A stretch of DNA of 64,000 bases from Mycobacterium sp. DL99 (GTDB taxonomy: Bacteria > Actinomycetota > Actinomycetes > Mycobacteriales > Mycobacteriaceae), in the NCBI RefSeq assembly GCF_004762045.1, contig NZ_SJOM01000007.1, forward strand, positions 6,039,565 through 6,103,564, given 5' to 3'. Shown here piece after piece: positions 9,266-17,296 of the stretch; positions within the stretch are counted from its first letter, which is position 1; each line of letters begins with the position of its first letter. Below the pieces are notes generated by a model. That model worked only from the letters and a program-made list of their open reading frames with translations, made no database searches and was not told the DNA's origin. Made by a program: the position numbers and the translations under genes.

Positions 9266-10735
9266 GTGGGCGAAGAGGTCAAGAACACCGAGTTCAGCCG
9301 CGCGCACCGGCAGGAGTACCGGCGCAAGGTGCAACTGTGCCTCGACGTGTTCGAAACCATGCTGTCCCGGTCGAGTTTCGAGTTCGAGCGCCCGCTCACC
9401 GGCATGGAAATCGAGTGCAACCTCGTCGACGATGAGTACCAACCCGCGATGACCAACCAGGAAGTGCTGGCATCGATCGCCGATCCGGCCTATCAAACCG
9501 AATTGGGCGCCTACAACATCGAATTCAACGTCCCTCCACGACCGTTGCCCGGCCGAGCCGCGCTGGACCTTGAGGACGAGGTGCGGCTGAGCCTCAATGC
9601 CGCCGAGGCCAAGGCCAGCGAGGACGGAGCGCACATCGTGATGGTGGGCATCCTGCCGACCCTGATGCCCGAGCACCTGTCGGACGGTTGGATGAGCCAG
9701 TCGACGCGCTATCAGGCGCTCAACGACTCGATCTTCACCGCCCGCGGCGAGGACATGCCCATCGACATCTCCGGGCCGGAGCGGCTGAGTCTGCAGTCGG
9801 CGTCCATCGCGCCGGAGTCCGCATGCACCAGCATGCAGCTGCATCTGCAGGTATCCCCCGCCGATTTCGCCCGCAACTGGAATGCCGCCCAGGTGCTGGC
9901 CGGCCCGCAACTCGCGGTGGGGGCCAATTCACCGTATTTCTTCGGTCATCAGCTGTGGGCCGAGACCCGCATCGAGCTGTTCACCCAGTCCACCGACACC
10001 CGGCCCGATGAGCTCAAGGCCCAGGGCGTGCGGCCGCGGGTCTGGTTCGGCGAGCGCTGGATCACGTCGATCTTCGATCTGTTCGAGGAGAACGTGCGGT
10101 ATTTCCCGTCGCTGCTACCCGAGCTGTCCGACGAGGATCCGGTCGCCGAGCTCGCCGCGGGCCGGGCGCCTCAGCTGGCTGAGCTACGGCTGCACAACGG
10201 GACGATCTACCGGTGGAACCGCCCGGTATATGACGTGGTGGGCGGTGTTCCCCACCTGCGGGTGGAGAACCGCGTGCTACCGGCCGGCCCGACCGTGGTG
10301 GACATGCTGGCCAATGCGGCGTTCTACTACGGCCTGCTGCGAACGCTGTCCGAGGAAGACCGCCCGTTGTGGACCAAGATGAGCTTCGCCGCGGCCCACC
10401 ACAACTTCATCGAGGGCGCCCAGAACGGCCTGGATGCCCGGCTGTACTGGCCCGGTCTGGGCGAGGTGACGCCCGATGAGTTGGTGCTGCGCAGGCTGCT
10501 CCCGATGGCGCACGACGGGCTGCGCCGCTGGGGTGTGGCGGGGGAGGTGTGTGACCGCTATCTCGGGGTGATCGAAGGTCGCGCCAAGACCGGACGGACC
10601 GGGTCGACGTGGCAGGTGGCAACCGTGCAAAAGCTGCAGTCACAGGGGTTGACCAGGCCCAAGGCGCTGGCCGAAATGTTGCGGGAGTATGTCCAGCGTA
10701 TGCACAGTAATGAGCCCGTCCATACGTGGGATTGA
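9266..10735 (+). CDS. GCS2-family carboxylate-amine ligase (Rv3698-like)
   Basis: A glutamate-cysteine ligase type 2 family protein of about 489 residues. Visible family features are the substrate/ATP site block MEIECNLVDD near residue 55, GAYNIEFNVPP, and HLQVSPADFARNW. It is distinct from EgtA encoded at 21.3-22.6 kb. By position (before a methyltransferase of the Rv3699 type) and size it corresponds to Rv3698 of M. tuberculosis, whose substrate is not established. The start is uncertain: GTG 9266 is used; TTG 9251 is also in frame and neither has a good ribosome site. Confidence 0.8.
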   Translation: MGEEVKNTEFSRAHRQEYRRKVQLCLDVFETMLSRSSFEFERPLTGMEIECNLVDDEYQPAMTNQEVLASIADPAYQTELGAYNIEFNVPPRPLPGRAALDLEDEVRLSLNAAEAKASEDGAHIVMVGILPTLMPEHLSDGWMSQSTRYQALNDSIFTARGEDMPIDISGPERLSLQSASIAPESACTSMQLHLQVSPADFARNWNAAQVLAGPQLAVGANSPYFFGHQLWAETRIELFTQSTDTRPDELKAQGVRPRVWFGERWITSIFDLFEENVRYFPSLLPELSDEDPVAELAAGRAPQLAELRLHNGTIYRWNRPVYDVVGGVPHLRVENRVLPAGPTVVDMLANAAFYYGLLRTLSEEDRPLWTKMSFAAAHHNFIEGAQNGLDARLYWPGLGEVTPDELVLRRLLPMAHDGLRRWGVAGEVCDRYLGVIEGRAKTGRTGSTWQVATVQKLQSQGLTRPKALAEMLREYVQRMHSNEPVHTWD

Positions 10736-10753
10736 GACGCGTACGTTGGAGGA

Positions 10754-11437
10754 ATGACTTCTGGACAGGTCTTGGACTGGGATGGCGCGTACAAGGGGGA
10801 AGCAGGTTTCGAGGGCCAGCCGCCGTGGAACATCGGTGAGCCGCAGCCCGAGCTTGCGGCGCTGCACCAGGCCGGGAAGTTCGAGAGCGATGTGCTCGAC
10901 GCGGGCTGCGGCCATGCCGAGTTGTCACTGGCGCTGGCGTCGGACGGCTACACCGTCGTGGGGCTGGATCTGAGCCCGACGGCGATCGCGGCGGCCAATC
11001 AGGCTGCGCAGGTGCGCGGGCTGTCGACGGCCAGCTTCGCCCAGGCCGACATCACGTCATTTACGGGTTACGACGGCCGGTTCAACACCGTGATCGATTC
11101 GACCCTGTTCCACTCGCTGCCGGTCGAAGGTCGCGACGGATACCTGCAATCGATCCGCCGGGCCTCGGCCCCGGGTGCGCACTACTACGTGCTGGTGTTC
11201 GCCAAGGGCGCGTTCCCGGCCGAGTTGGAGACGAAGCCCAACGAGGTGTCCGAAGACGAACTGCGCGCCGCGGTGTCGAAGCACTGGGAGGTCGACGACA
11301 TCCGGCCGGCATTCATCCATGCGAATGCTGTCGCGATGCCTGCCGATGTTCCGTTCGAGTTGCCCAAGCACGACTTTGACGAGAAGGGCCGCATCAAGTT
11401 CCCGGCGTTTCTGCTGACCGCACACAAGGCAGGCTGA
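10754..11437 (+). CDS. SAM-dependent methyltransferase (Rv3699-like)
   Basis: Class I methyltransferase of 227 residues. The SAM-binding motif LDAGCGHAELSLAL is near residue 50, with the acidic end of strand 2 in VVGLDLSPTAI and the motif III/IV region FNTVIDSTLFHSLP. GGAGGA lies directly before the ATG. It is 18 bp behind the GCS2-family gene and probably co-transcribed. In M. tuberculosis the next gene is egtE on the other strand; here about 5.8 kb of extra DNA follows. The substrate is unknown. Confidence 0.85.
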   Translation: MTSGQVLDWDGAYKGEAGFEGQPPWNIGEPQPELAALHQAGKFESDVLDAGCGHAELSLALASDGYTVVGLDLSPTAIAAANQAAQVRGLSTASFAQADITSFTGYDGRFNTVIDSTLFHSLPVEGRDGYLQSIRRASAPGAHYYVLVFAKGAFPAELETKPNEVSEDELRAAVSKHWEVDDIRPAFIHANAVAMPADVPFELPKHDFDEKGRIKFPAFLLTAHKAG

Positions 11438-11470
11438 GATAGGCCGCCGCGTCAGAGCGGTGGCCGCACT

Positions 11471-11492
11471 GGTGCCGAATCGATTTGGCACC
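11471..11492. promoter_or_regulatory. LacI-type operator 1 (polyprenyl synthase-lacI operon)
   Basis: A 22-bp near-perfect palindrome (20 of 22 positions self-complementary) with a central CG, core TGCCGAATCGATTTGGCA (11473-11490). It lies 59 bp before the GTG of the synthase and upstream of a possible -10 (TATCCT near 11509). The same word recurs before the ureohydrolase gene (17085-17102). The central CpG is typical of LacI-family operators. Confidence 0.7.
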
Positions 11493-11550
11493 CGTCATGC
11501 GTGTCCGTATCCTGGTTGGATTCCTCGCATCCAACGGAGAAGGGACCCAA

Positions 11551-12570
11551 GTGACGACGCCGATCACGCTCGCACGAGACGTGGAACCATTCTCCCCGGA
11601 GGCGATCGATGCCCAGGTGTCCGCCGTGGCCGCCGGTCTTCGGGCTCAGATCTCCGAGCGCCTTGCGAAAACCCCGCTCCCAGTTGAGGATCCATCGACG
11701 GTCATCGACGCCCTCTCCGGAGGGAAGCACCTGCGCGCCCGGACCCTGCTCCTCATAGCGCACTCATTCGGCACGCCGGATCCACGGTTCGCTGCCGATG
11801 CCGCCGTCGCCCTCGAGCTGTTGCACACCGCTTCACTGGTCCATGACGACATCATCGACAGGTCTCAATTTCGCCGGGGGCTGCCATCGCTGCACTCCGC
11901 CGCGGACGAGGCCACCGCCATCCTCATCGCAGATCTGCTCATCGCCGTCTCGTTCGAAACCGCGGCAGTTCTCGGCGAGCGCGCCGTCACCCCCCTCGCT
12001 CGCGCCTTCGGGCAGCTCTGCAAGGGCCAACTTCTCGAACCGACGCTCGGATGGGGTGACGACGGCCAACCCTCAATCGAGGACTACGCCACGCTCAAGA
12101 CCGGCGCCCTCTTCGGAGCGGCCTTCGAGCTGGGTGCCATGGCAGCTTCGTACGACCCGGCGTGCCAGGATCGTTTCCGCGAGTCGGGCCAGCGGCTCGG
12201 CCTCGCATTTCAGCTCACTGACGACCTTCTTGACGTCAGGGACGACGCGCTGAACCTCGGCAAGGATCACGGGGCCGATCTCCGCAACGGAGTTCCGACA
12301 CTGCCACTGTGGAGCGCGTATCGGCACCTCGTCGATCTGGGCGAAACGCGTTCCGCCTCAGACCCGTCCCTGCGAACCGTGTTGGCCGACGAAGCAGGTT
12401 CGGATCGCACGCTGCGCTACACGAAGGAGCGAATCGGCGCTCTGGTCGAAGAATTCCGGACGTTGCTGCCCCCTGCGAATCAACTCGGGACACTCGACCT
12501 CACGGTGGACACAGTCCTGGCCAATCTTGACCAGTTCTCAAATACGGATTGCGAGTCGGGCGCTCCGTGA
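11551..12570 (+). CDS. Polyprenyl (isoprenoid) diphosphate synthase
   Basis: Trans-isoprenyl diphosphate synthase of 339 residues that condenses allylic and isopentenyl diphosphates. The first aspartate-rich motif is in LVHDDIIDRSQFRRG (near residue 105) and the second in LTDDLLDV (near 223). The usual GGKRLRP is GGKHLRA here. The start GTG 11551 follows GGAGAAGGG. It overlaps lacI by four bases (GTGA), so the two form a translationally coupled operon. Product chain length cannot be read. Its place in an island that otherwise looks nitrogen-catabolic is unexplained. Confidence 0.87.
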   Translation: MTTPITLARDVEPFSPEAIDAQVSAVAAGLRAQISERLAKTPLPVEDPSTVIDALSGGKHLRARTLLLIAHSFGTPDPRFAADAAVALELLHTASLVHDDIIDRSQFRRGLPSLHSAADEATAILIADLLIAVSFETAAVLGERAVTPLARAFGQLCKGQLLEPTLGWGDDGQPSIEDYATLKTGALFGAAFELGAMAASYDPACQDRFRESGQRLGLAFQLTDDLLDVRDDALNLGKDHGADLRNGVPTLPLWSAYRHLVDLGETRSASDPSLRTVLADEAGSDRTLRYTKERIGALVEEFRTLLPPANQLGTLDLTVDTVLANLDQFSNTDCESGAP

Positions 12571-13583
12571 AACCCCGCCGCATCACCATCAAGGACGTCG
12601 CGCATGAAGCCGGCGTCTCGATCGCCACGGCATCAGAGTCGCTGAACGGCAAGGGACGCGTCGCCGCGGCCACTCGTCAGAACGTGATCGATGTCGCGAA
12701 TCGCTTGGGGTACACGGCAAACCGGATCGCCAAGAACCTGAATGCGGGCAGGACCGGCTCGCTCGTGCTGACCGTCTCCCCTATGGCCGTACGGTCCTCG
12801 ACCACCGATCTACAACCCGAATGGGACATCGAGTACTACTTCAGGGTCCTCAACGGGGCCAGCGCTGAAGCCTTCCGGCGCGGGTTCCTCCTGTCCATGC
12901 TCCCGTCCCACCTGTCCTCAGAGGCGTTCCTCTCCGCAGCCGACGGCCTGATCGTGGTCGACCCGAGCGATGACGACGAGTTGCTCACACAAGTCGCGCG
13001 CACCGGCCTGGCCTGCGCCACCATCGGTCGGAACTCGGGCGACTTCAGCTGGGTGGACAACGACTTCTCCACCGGCACAACGACGGCTCTGGTGCATCTG
13101 AACGCGGTCCGCAGTTCGCGAACGGCGCTGTTCCTGAGCGAGACCAGCTCCTCCTATGTGCGAGACGAGCTCTCCGCATACCTCGATTGGTGCTCGACCG
13201 TCTCGCTGGACCCGATCATCATCCGCTCTCCCGGCCCGCGTGTGGATGAGGCCGAGCCGGTGATCCGGGCCGCACTCGCCTCTCCCGATCGCCGTTTCGA
13301 CGCGGTGCTGGCCACACTCGACACGCTGGCATTCGCCACCGAGCGCAGCGCCCACATGCTCGGGCTGGCCGTCCCCGACGACCTCCAGGTGGTCAGCCTC
13401 ACGGACAGCCGCTACCTCGACTACGGCCTGCAGAAACCCATCACCGCACTCGATCTGCACCCCGTTCGGCTGGGAGAGGTCGCAGTGGATCTGCTTGTTG
13501 CGGCACTCGACGGGGAGACCGGCCGCCGTCGCGAACTCGTGAACGCATCGCTGACCGTTCGAGAATCGACGCTCGCGGACTGA
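12567..13583 (+). CDS. LacI-family transcriptional regulator
   Basis: A 338-residue regulator with an N-terminal LacI helix-turn-helix and hinge (ITIKDVAHEAGVSIATASES, then LNGKGRV) and a periplasmic-binding-protein-like effector domain ending in QKPITALDLHPVRLGEVAVD. The GTG start overlaps the stop of the polyprenyl synthase gene (GTGA). It is the only regulator of the island, and matching or related palindromes stand at 11471-11492, 15179-15196 and 17085-17102, so it is the probable local repressor and would also control its own operon. The effector is unknown. Confidence 0.9.
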   Translation: MKPRRITIKDVAHEAGVSIATASESLNGKGRVAAATRQNVIDVANRLGYTANRIAKNLNAGRTGSLVLTVSPMAVRSSTTDLQPEWDIEYYFRVLNGASAEAFRRGFLLSMLPSHLSSEAFLSAADGLIVVDPSDDDELLTQVARTGLACATIGRNSGDFSWVDNDFSTGTTTALVHLNAVRSSRTALFLSETSSSYVRDELSAYLDWCSTVSLDPIIIRSPGPRVDEAEPVIRAALASPDRRFDAVLATLDTLAFATERSAHMLGLAVPDDLQVVSLTDSRYLDYGLQKPITALDLHPVRLGEVAVDLLVAALDGETGRRRELVNASLTVRESTLAD

Positions 13584-13596
13584 GTGAACGGGCTCC

Positions 13597-15126
13597 TCAC
13601 ACGGTCTCCGGGCTGGCACTGTAGTTCCGCAGCGGGTCGCAACCAGGCTCTGGCTCCGGGTCGCGGTCGGGTTCTTCGTCGGCCGACTCGTCACGCTCGA
13701 AAATCACGATCGACTGGCCCGTCGAGGCCGCGTGCAGTCTCCTCCGGTGCACCCAGTTCTCGACCACCACGCCGAGTAGTCCGACCGCCAGCGCCCCGAT
13801 GATCGTCGACCAGTCGCTGGCCCAGCCGCTGCCGGACTCTCTGGGCCACGCGACGTTCACGATCTGAAATACCAGCCACGCAAGCGCAATCCACCCGATC
13901 ACTCGTCCCGCGCGTCCCAGGAAGAGGCCGGGCTCCTCGCTCCACTGGCCGCGAACGCGCGCGATGGCCAGGCCGAGGATCGGGAAGAGGAAGGAGATGA
14001 AGAATCCCACCGAGGAAAAGGAGATCAGGGCCATCTGGATGCCCTCGCTCTGGAACGGGATAAAGAGCAGCGCCGCGATGATCGCCGTGACGACCACCGC
14101 CTTCCTCGGCAGCCCGGTCGCTCCCGAAAGACTCGTGAGGGTATGGGCGAACGGCAGCTCTCCGTTTCGCGCTGTCGCCCAGACGATTCGAGAGACCGTG
14201 ATCTGAATCGTCATGAGGCTCGCAGCGAATGCGATGACGAAAAGGGCGAGGATGCCGCGAAACATCGGCTCGGGAAGCGCGCCGGCCATGATGGCGACGG
14301 CCGGATCCGCGGCGTTCTCGGGGTTTCGCAGGAAGTCCTCGCTCGGCACCGCGAGCGTGAACGCGAGCGTGCTGAACACCACGATGGCCATGATGGCGAA
14401 GAACGAGACCACCATCGCCCGGGGCACAGCCCGCTTCGGGCGCTTGACCTCCTCGGCGATCGAACTCGCGCTCTCGAAGCCGATCGCGAAGTAACTCGAG
14501 AACGCGATGGCCATCACGAGTGGAGCCGCGAACAGCACCCCTTGGTGGTCAGGGAGCGCCGTCGGTGAAATGTACTCGAGGCTCTGGTGGCGTTCGAACA
14601 CGAGCAGCCAGATCGCAACCCCGACGGACCCCACCGCCTCGGCGGCGATCACTGCGACCATCAGGATCTTGATGAACACTCGCCCAGCGAGGTTCACCAG
14701 CGTGCTGAACGCGAGGATCGCGACCGCCAACCACGTCACCAGCCCATGATCGACGCCCGAAAGACCGAAGATGGGCGGCATCAGCACCGCTCCGGCGTAT
14801 GCGACGGCAGGAAGCGTGATCAGCAGTGTCCAGATGTAGGTCCACGAGGCGAACCAACCGTAGCGAGATCCCAGGAGCCGGCGAGACCACTGATAGATAC
14901 CGCCCGAATCCGCCCACTTCGAAGCAAGCACACCCAGCGTGAGCACCACGACGAATTGGCCGGCATAGAGGATGAGGCCGCCCCAGATGAACGCGGGCCC
15001 CGAGGTAGCCAGCCCGACGCCCAGGACGCTGTAGACCGCCACGATCGGCGAAACGAATGCGAACGCGACAGACAGAGCGGAAAACGTGGTGAATTCTCTC
15101 TTCATCACCATCGGCGCCTCGGCCAT
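13597..15126 (-). CDS. APC-superfamily amino acid/amine permease
   Basis: A 509-residue permease with about twelve membrane helices. Typical APC elements are SVAFAFVSPIVAVYSVLGVG at the first unwound helix, WADSGGIYQWSRRLLGSRYG, and FESASSIAEEVKRPKRAVPR between helices 6 and 7. ATG at 15126 is chosen because AAGGGAGC sits just before it; an upstream ATG at 15156 lacks one. The C-terminal tail is rich in E, D and P. It is divergent from the nitrilase-family gene with a possible LacI-type site between them. Neighbouring amidohydrolase and ureohydrolase genes suggest a guanidino compound, polyamine or derived amino acid as substrate. Confidence 0.87.
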   Translation of the reverse strand: MAEAPMVMKREFTTFSALSVAFAFVSPIVAVYSVLGVGLATSGPAFIWGGLILYAGQFVVVLTLGVLASKWADSGGIYQWSRRLLGSRYGWFASWTYIWTLLITLPAVAYAGAVLMPPIFGLSGVDHGLVTWLAVAILAFSTLVNLAGRVFIKILMVAVIAAEAVGSVGVAIWLLVFERHQSLEYISPTALPDHQGVLFAAPLVMAIAFSSYFAIGFESASSIAEEVKRPKRAVPRAMVVSFFAIMAIVVFSTLAFTLAVPSEDFLRNPENAADPAVAIMAGALPEPMFRGILALFVIAFAASLMTIQITVSRIVWATARNGELPFAHTLTSLSGATGLPRKAVVVTAIIAALLFIPFQSEGIQMALISFSSVGFFISFLFPILGLAIARVRGQWSEEPGLFLGRAGRVIGWIALAWLVFQIVNVAWPRESGSGWASDWSTIIGALAVGLLGVVVENWVHRRRLHAASTGQSIVIFERDESADEEPDRDPEPEPGCDPLRNYSASPETV

Positions 15127-15178
15127 GGGGCTCCCTTGATTCACAGGTGAAGGCATGTAACGGCGCTCACACTACGGT

Positions 15179-15196
15179 CGCCGAAACGTTTGGAAG
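15179..15196. promoter_or_regulatory. Weak LacI-type operator 2 (permease/nitrilase divergent region)
   Basis: CGCCGAAACGTTTGGAAG matches the left half (GCCGAAACG) of the island operator fully and keeps the central AAACGTTT, but the right half is degenerate. It sits in the 63-bp divergent region and overlaps the only usable start codon of the amidohydrolase gene. Support is moderate. Confidence 0.45.
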
Positions 15197-15936
15197 CACC
15201 CAGGCCACGCGATCTCGAAGCCAACATTTCCCGGGTCGGAGAGGGTATTGCTGCGACGCGTGGAACAGACCTGATCGTCTTCCCCGAGCTCTTCCTCTCG
15301 GGGTACCAGACGACTGCTCTCGACGAGATCGCACTGCAGCTTGACGATCCGAGGATCACCGAACTGGCGAACCGTTGTCGTTCCTCAGGCACAGCCCTGC
15401 TGGCCGGGTTCGTCGAACGCGGCCCGGGTGGCTGTTTCGATGCCTATCTGGCCATCGACCGAGACGGCACGATCAAGGATCCCATTCGCAAGACACACCT
15501 GTTCGGGAAGGAGCGCGAGGCATTCCTCAGCGGCGACGTGCTCGAACCGGTCACCCTCTGCGACACCAGGATTGGCGTACTGAACTGCTTTGAGCTCGAA
15601 TTCCCCGAGGTATCCCGCACCCTGGTCCTCCGCGGGGCCGCCCTTCTCGTCGCCGGGTCGGCCAACATGCACCCCTACGAGCGCGATCATGTCATCGCAA
15701 GCAGCGCTCGCGCACTGGAGAACCGCGTCCCGCTGGCCTACGCGAACCGGGTAGGAAGCGAATCGGGACACAGCTTCTGCGGATCGAGCCGGATCATCGA
15801 CCGGGACGGCTCCGTGCTCGCCTCACTCGACTCCGTCGAGACCGGCGGCCTGACTGCCGAGGTGGAGGTCGGTATGAGCAGCGACGGAGTGATCGACATG
15901 CTCGGTCAGCGCCGCCCCGAACTGTACGAATCGTAG
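15190..15936 (+). CDS. Nitrilase-superfamily carbon-nitrogen hydrolase (possibly 5'-truncated)
   Basis: Carbon-nitrogen hydrolase of 248 residues. The catalytic Glu-Lys-Cys triad is visible as the glutamate in IVFPELFLSGYQ, the lysine in PIRKTHLFGKER and the cysteine in IGVLNCFELEFPE. The family normally begins with a short strand such as RIALAQ; here the only start codon after the upstream stop (15148-15150) is TTG 15190, which gives a protein beginning at MEAPRPRDLEANI without that strand. The true start may be non-standard or the 5' end damaged. Context suggests hydrolysis of a guanidino-amide or carbamoyl-amine. Confidence 0.8.
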   Translation: MEAPRPRDLEANISRVGEGIAATRGTDLIVFPELFLSGYQTTALDEIALQLDDPRITELANRCRSSGTALLAGFVERGPGGCFDAYLAIDRDGTIKDPIRKTHLFGKEREAFLSGDVLEPVTLCDTRIGVLNCFELEFPEVSRTLVLRGAALLVAGSANMHPYERDHVIASSARALENRVPLAYANRVGSESGHSFCGSSRIIDRDGSVLASLDSVETGGLTAEVEVGMSSDGVIDMLGQRRPELYES

Positions 15937-16006
15937 AAGCAGTAGACGCACACACGGGTGCGGGCCCGGGCCTGCTCAGCCCGAACCCGCACCCGTTCAC
16001 GTCACC

Positions 16007-16996
16007 TCAGCCGACTCTTACCGGCGTGCGGGGCGACCCCGCGTGGAAGGCGAGTGCCTCCAGTACGACGCGAGCAGCGATCAGCTGAGTCCGGGTCGAA
16101 TGGTCATGCGCCGGAAGCGCCTCCGCGACATCGACGCCGATAAGCCCGGCCGGCGAGATACCGCGAGTGATCTCCAGCGCCTCGCGCATGGTCATTCCAC
16201 CCGGTGTCGGAGCGCAGGTTCCTGGCGCGTAGGCGGCGTCGAGCGAATCGACGTCGAACGTCAGGTAGAACCCGTCGTCGCCGATGCGCTCGAGAATCTG
16301 ATCGACCACCCAGGCGGCACCGTGCTCCCAGATATCTTCCAGCCAGATGACCCGGATGCCGTGGTCACGGCAATATTTCAACTCGGTCTTCGGGTTCATC
16401 CAGCCGCTGATGCCGACGAGCACCATCTTCGACGGGTCGTAGCCGTTATCGACCGCGCGGGTGATGGTGCAGCAATGATTCAGCTCCTCGCCACCGACGT
16501 TCGGTGCGGCGTCGAGGTGCGTGTCGAACTGCACCCATCCCGGGCTCGTACCCGGTCGTTTGGCGGCCTTGCCGACCGGAATGCTCACCGAATGATCGCC
16601 GCCGAAGACCACCGGAATGGCTCCGCCCGCCACGATCTCGGCGATGTCAGCCTCTACCCGCTCGAATGTCTTCACGGTGTTGCCGAGAGCGACTTTGCAG
16701 TCTCCACCGTCGGCGAGCGGTAGATGCGCGAACAGGTCGAAATCGTAGGTCGCCTGGAAGTTCGTGAACTGCACCGAAGTCTCGCGAATCGCGCGAGGAC
16801 CATAGTTCGCGCCGCTCCGGCTGATCGTCGTAGCGTCGAACGGGAATCCGTAAACGACCGCTTTCGTACCAGACGCCCTGATCACGTCGCGGTCGAGTTC
16901 GATGCTCGGCACACCCATGAAAGTTCCGCCGTGGCCTCCATGCAAGAGCCCGCTCCACATGGTCTCGTCGAATGAGCCCGCAGTCACCTCAGTCAT
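16007..16996 (-). CDS. Agmatinase/arginase-family ureohydrolase
   Basis: Ureohydrolase of 329 residues that should release urea from a guanidino compound using a two-metal centre. Metal-binding motifs are present: GGDHSVSIP, FDTHLDAAP and FDVDSLDAAYAPG, plus GGMTMREALE. The substrate-side motif, usually HGT or HGS in agmatinase and guanidinobutyrase, is NHCCTI here, so the substrate may differ (guanidinobutyrate, guanidine and others are open). ATG 16996 with GAGG six bases upstream is preferred over GTG 17008. A strong LacI-type palindrome lies about 90 bp upstream. Confidence 0.85.
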   Translation of the reverse strand: MTEVTAGSFDETMWSGLLHGGHGGTFMGVPSIELDRDVIRASGTKAVVYGFPFDATTISRSGANYGPRAIRETSVQFTNFQATYDFDLFAHLPLADGGDCKVALGNTVKTFERVEADIAEIVAGGAIPVVFGGDHSVSIPVGKAAKRPGTSPGWVQFDTHLDAAPNVGGEELNHCCTITRAVDNGYDPSKMVLVGISGWMNPKTELKYCRDHGIRVIWLEDIWEHGAAWVVDQILERIGDDGFYLTFDVDSLDAAYAPGTCAPTPGGMTMREALEITRGISPAGLIGVDVAEALPAHDHSTRTQLIAARVVLEALAFHAGSPRTPVRVG

Positions 16997-17084
16997 GGTT
17001 TTCCTCACTTTTCTTCACACGAGCAGACACTCGCACGTCCATTTGGCAGAACCGTCTGGACATCCATCGCCCCGGGGGCATGTC

Positions 17085-17102
17085 TGCCGAAACGATTCGG
17101 CA
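17085..17102. promoter_or_regulatory. LacI-type operator 3 (ureohydrolase promoter)
   Basis: TGCCGAAACGATTCGGCA, an 18-bp palindrome broken only at one symmetric pair beside the central CG, about 90 bp upstream of the ureohydrolase start. It matches operator 1 at 15 of 18 positions. A half site (TGCCAAATGG on the minus strand, near 17037-17046) lies between it and the gene. Confidence 0.7.
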
Positions 17103-17296
17103 CGACCGTAGCATTCGACTCCACCGACGTCTAGGGAGTACTGCGACCCGCTGCCGACCCGGTGACGTAGCCGTTCAATTCAGAACGGTGGGTCGTCGGG
17201 TTCAGGCGGCGGAGGTCGGGGCGGTTCCCAATCCGGGGTAGCTCTTCGGGTGCTCGGCCGCAGCCCGGCGCAACTGGACGTGATCTCGACGCGGCT
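17103..17296. other. Junction between accessory island and egt cluster, no gene seen
   Basis: About 190 bp between the last island operator and the egtE stop codon. I see no open frame with family features, no repeat, no tRNA and no integrase remnant. This is the right border of the DNA that separates the Rv3699-like gene from egtE. Confidence 0.4.

Noticed and set aside
11450..17110. Island as an integrative element
   Set aside because: No integrase, transposase, tRNA or direct-repeat border was seen, so the mode of arrival is open and only the accessory position is claimed.
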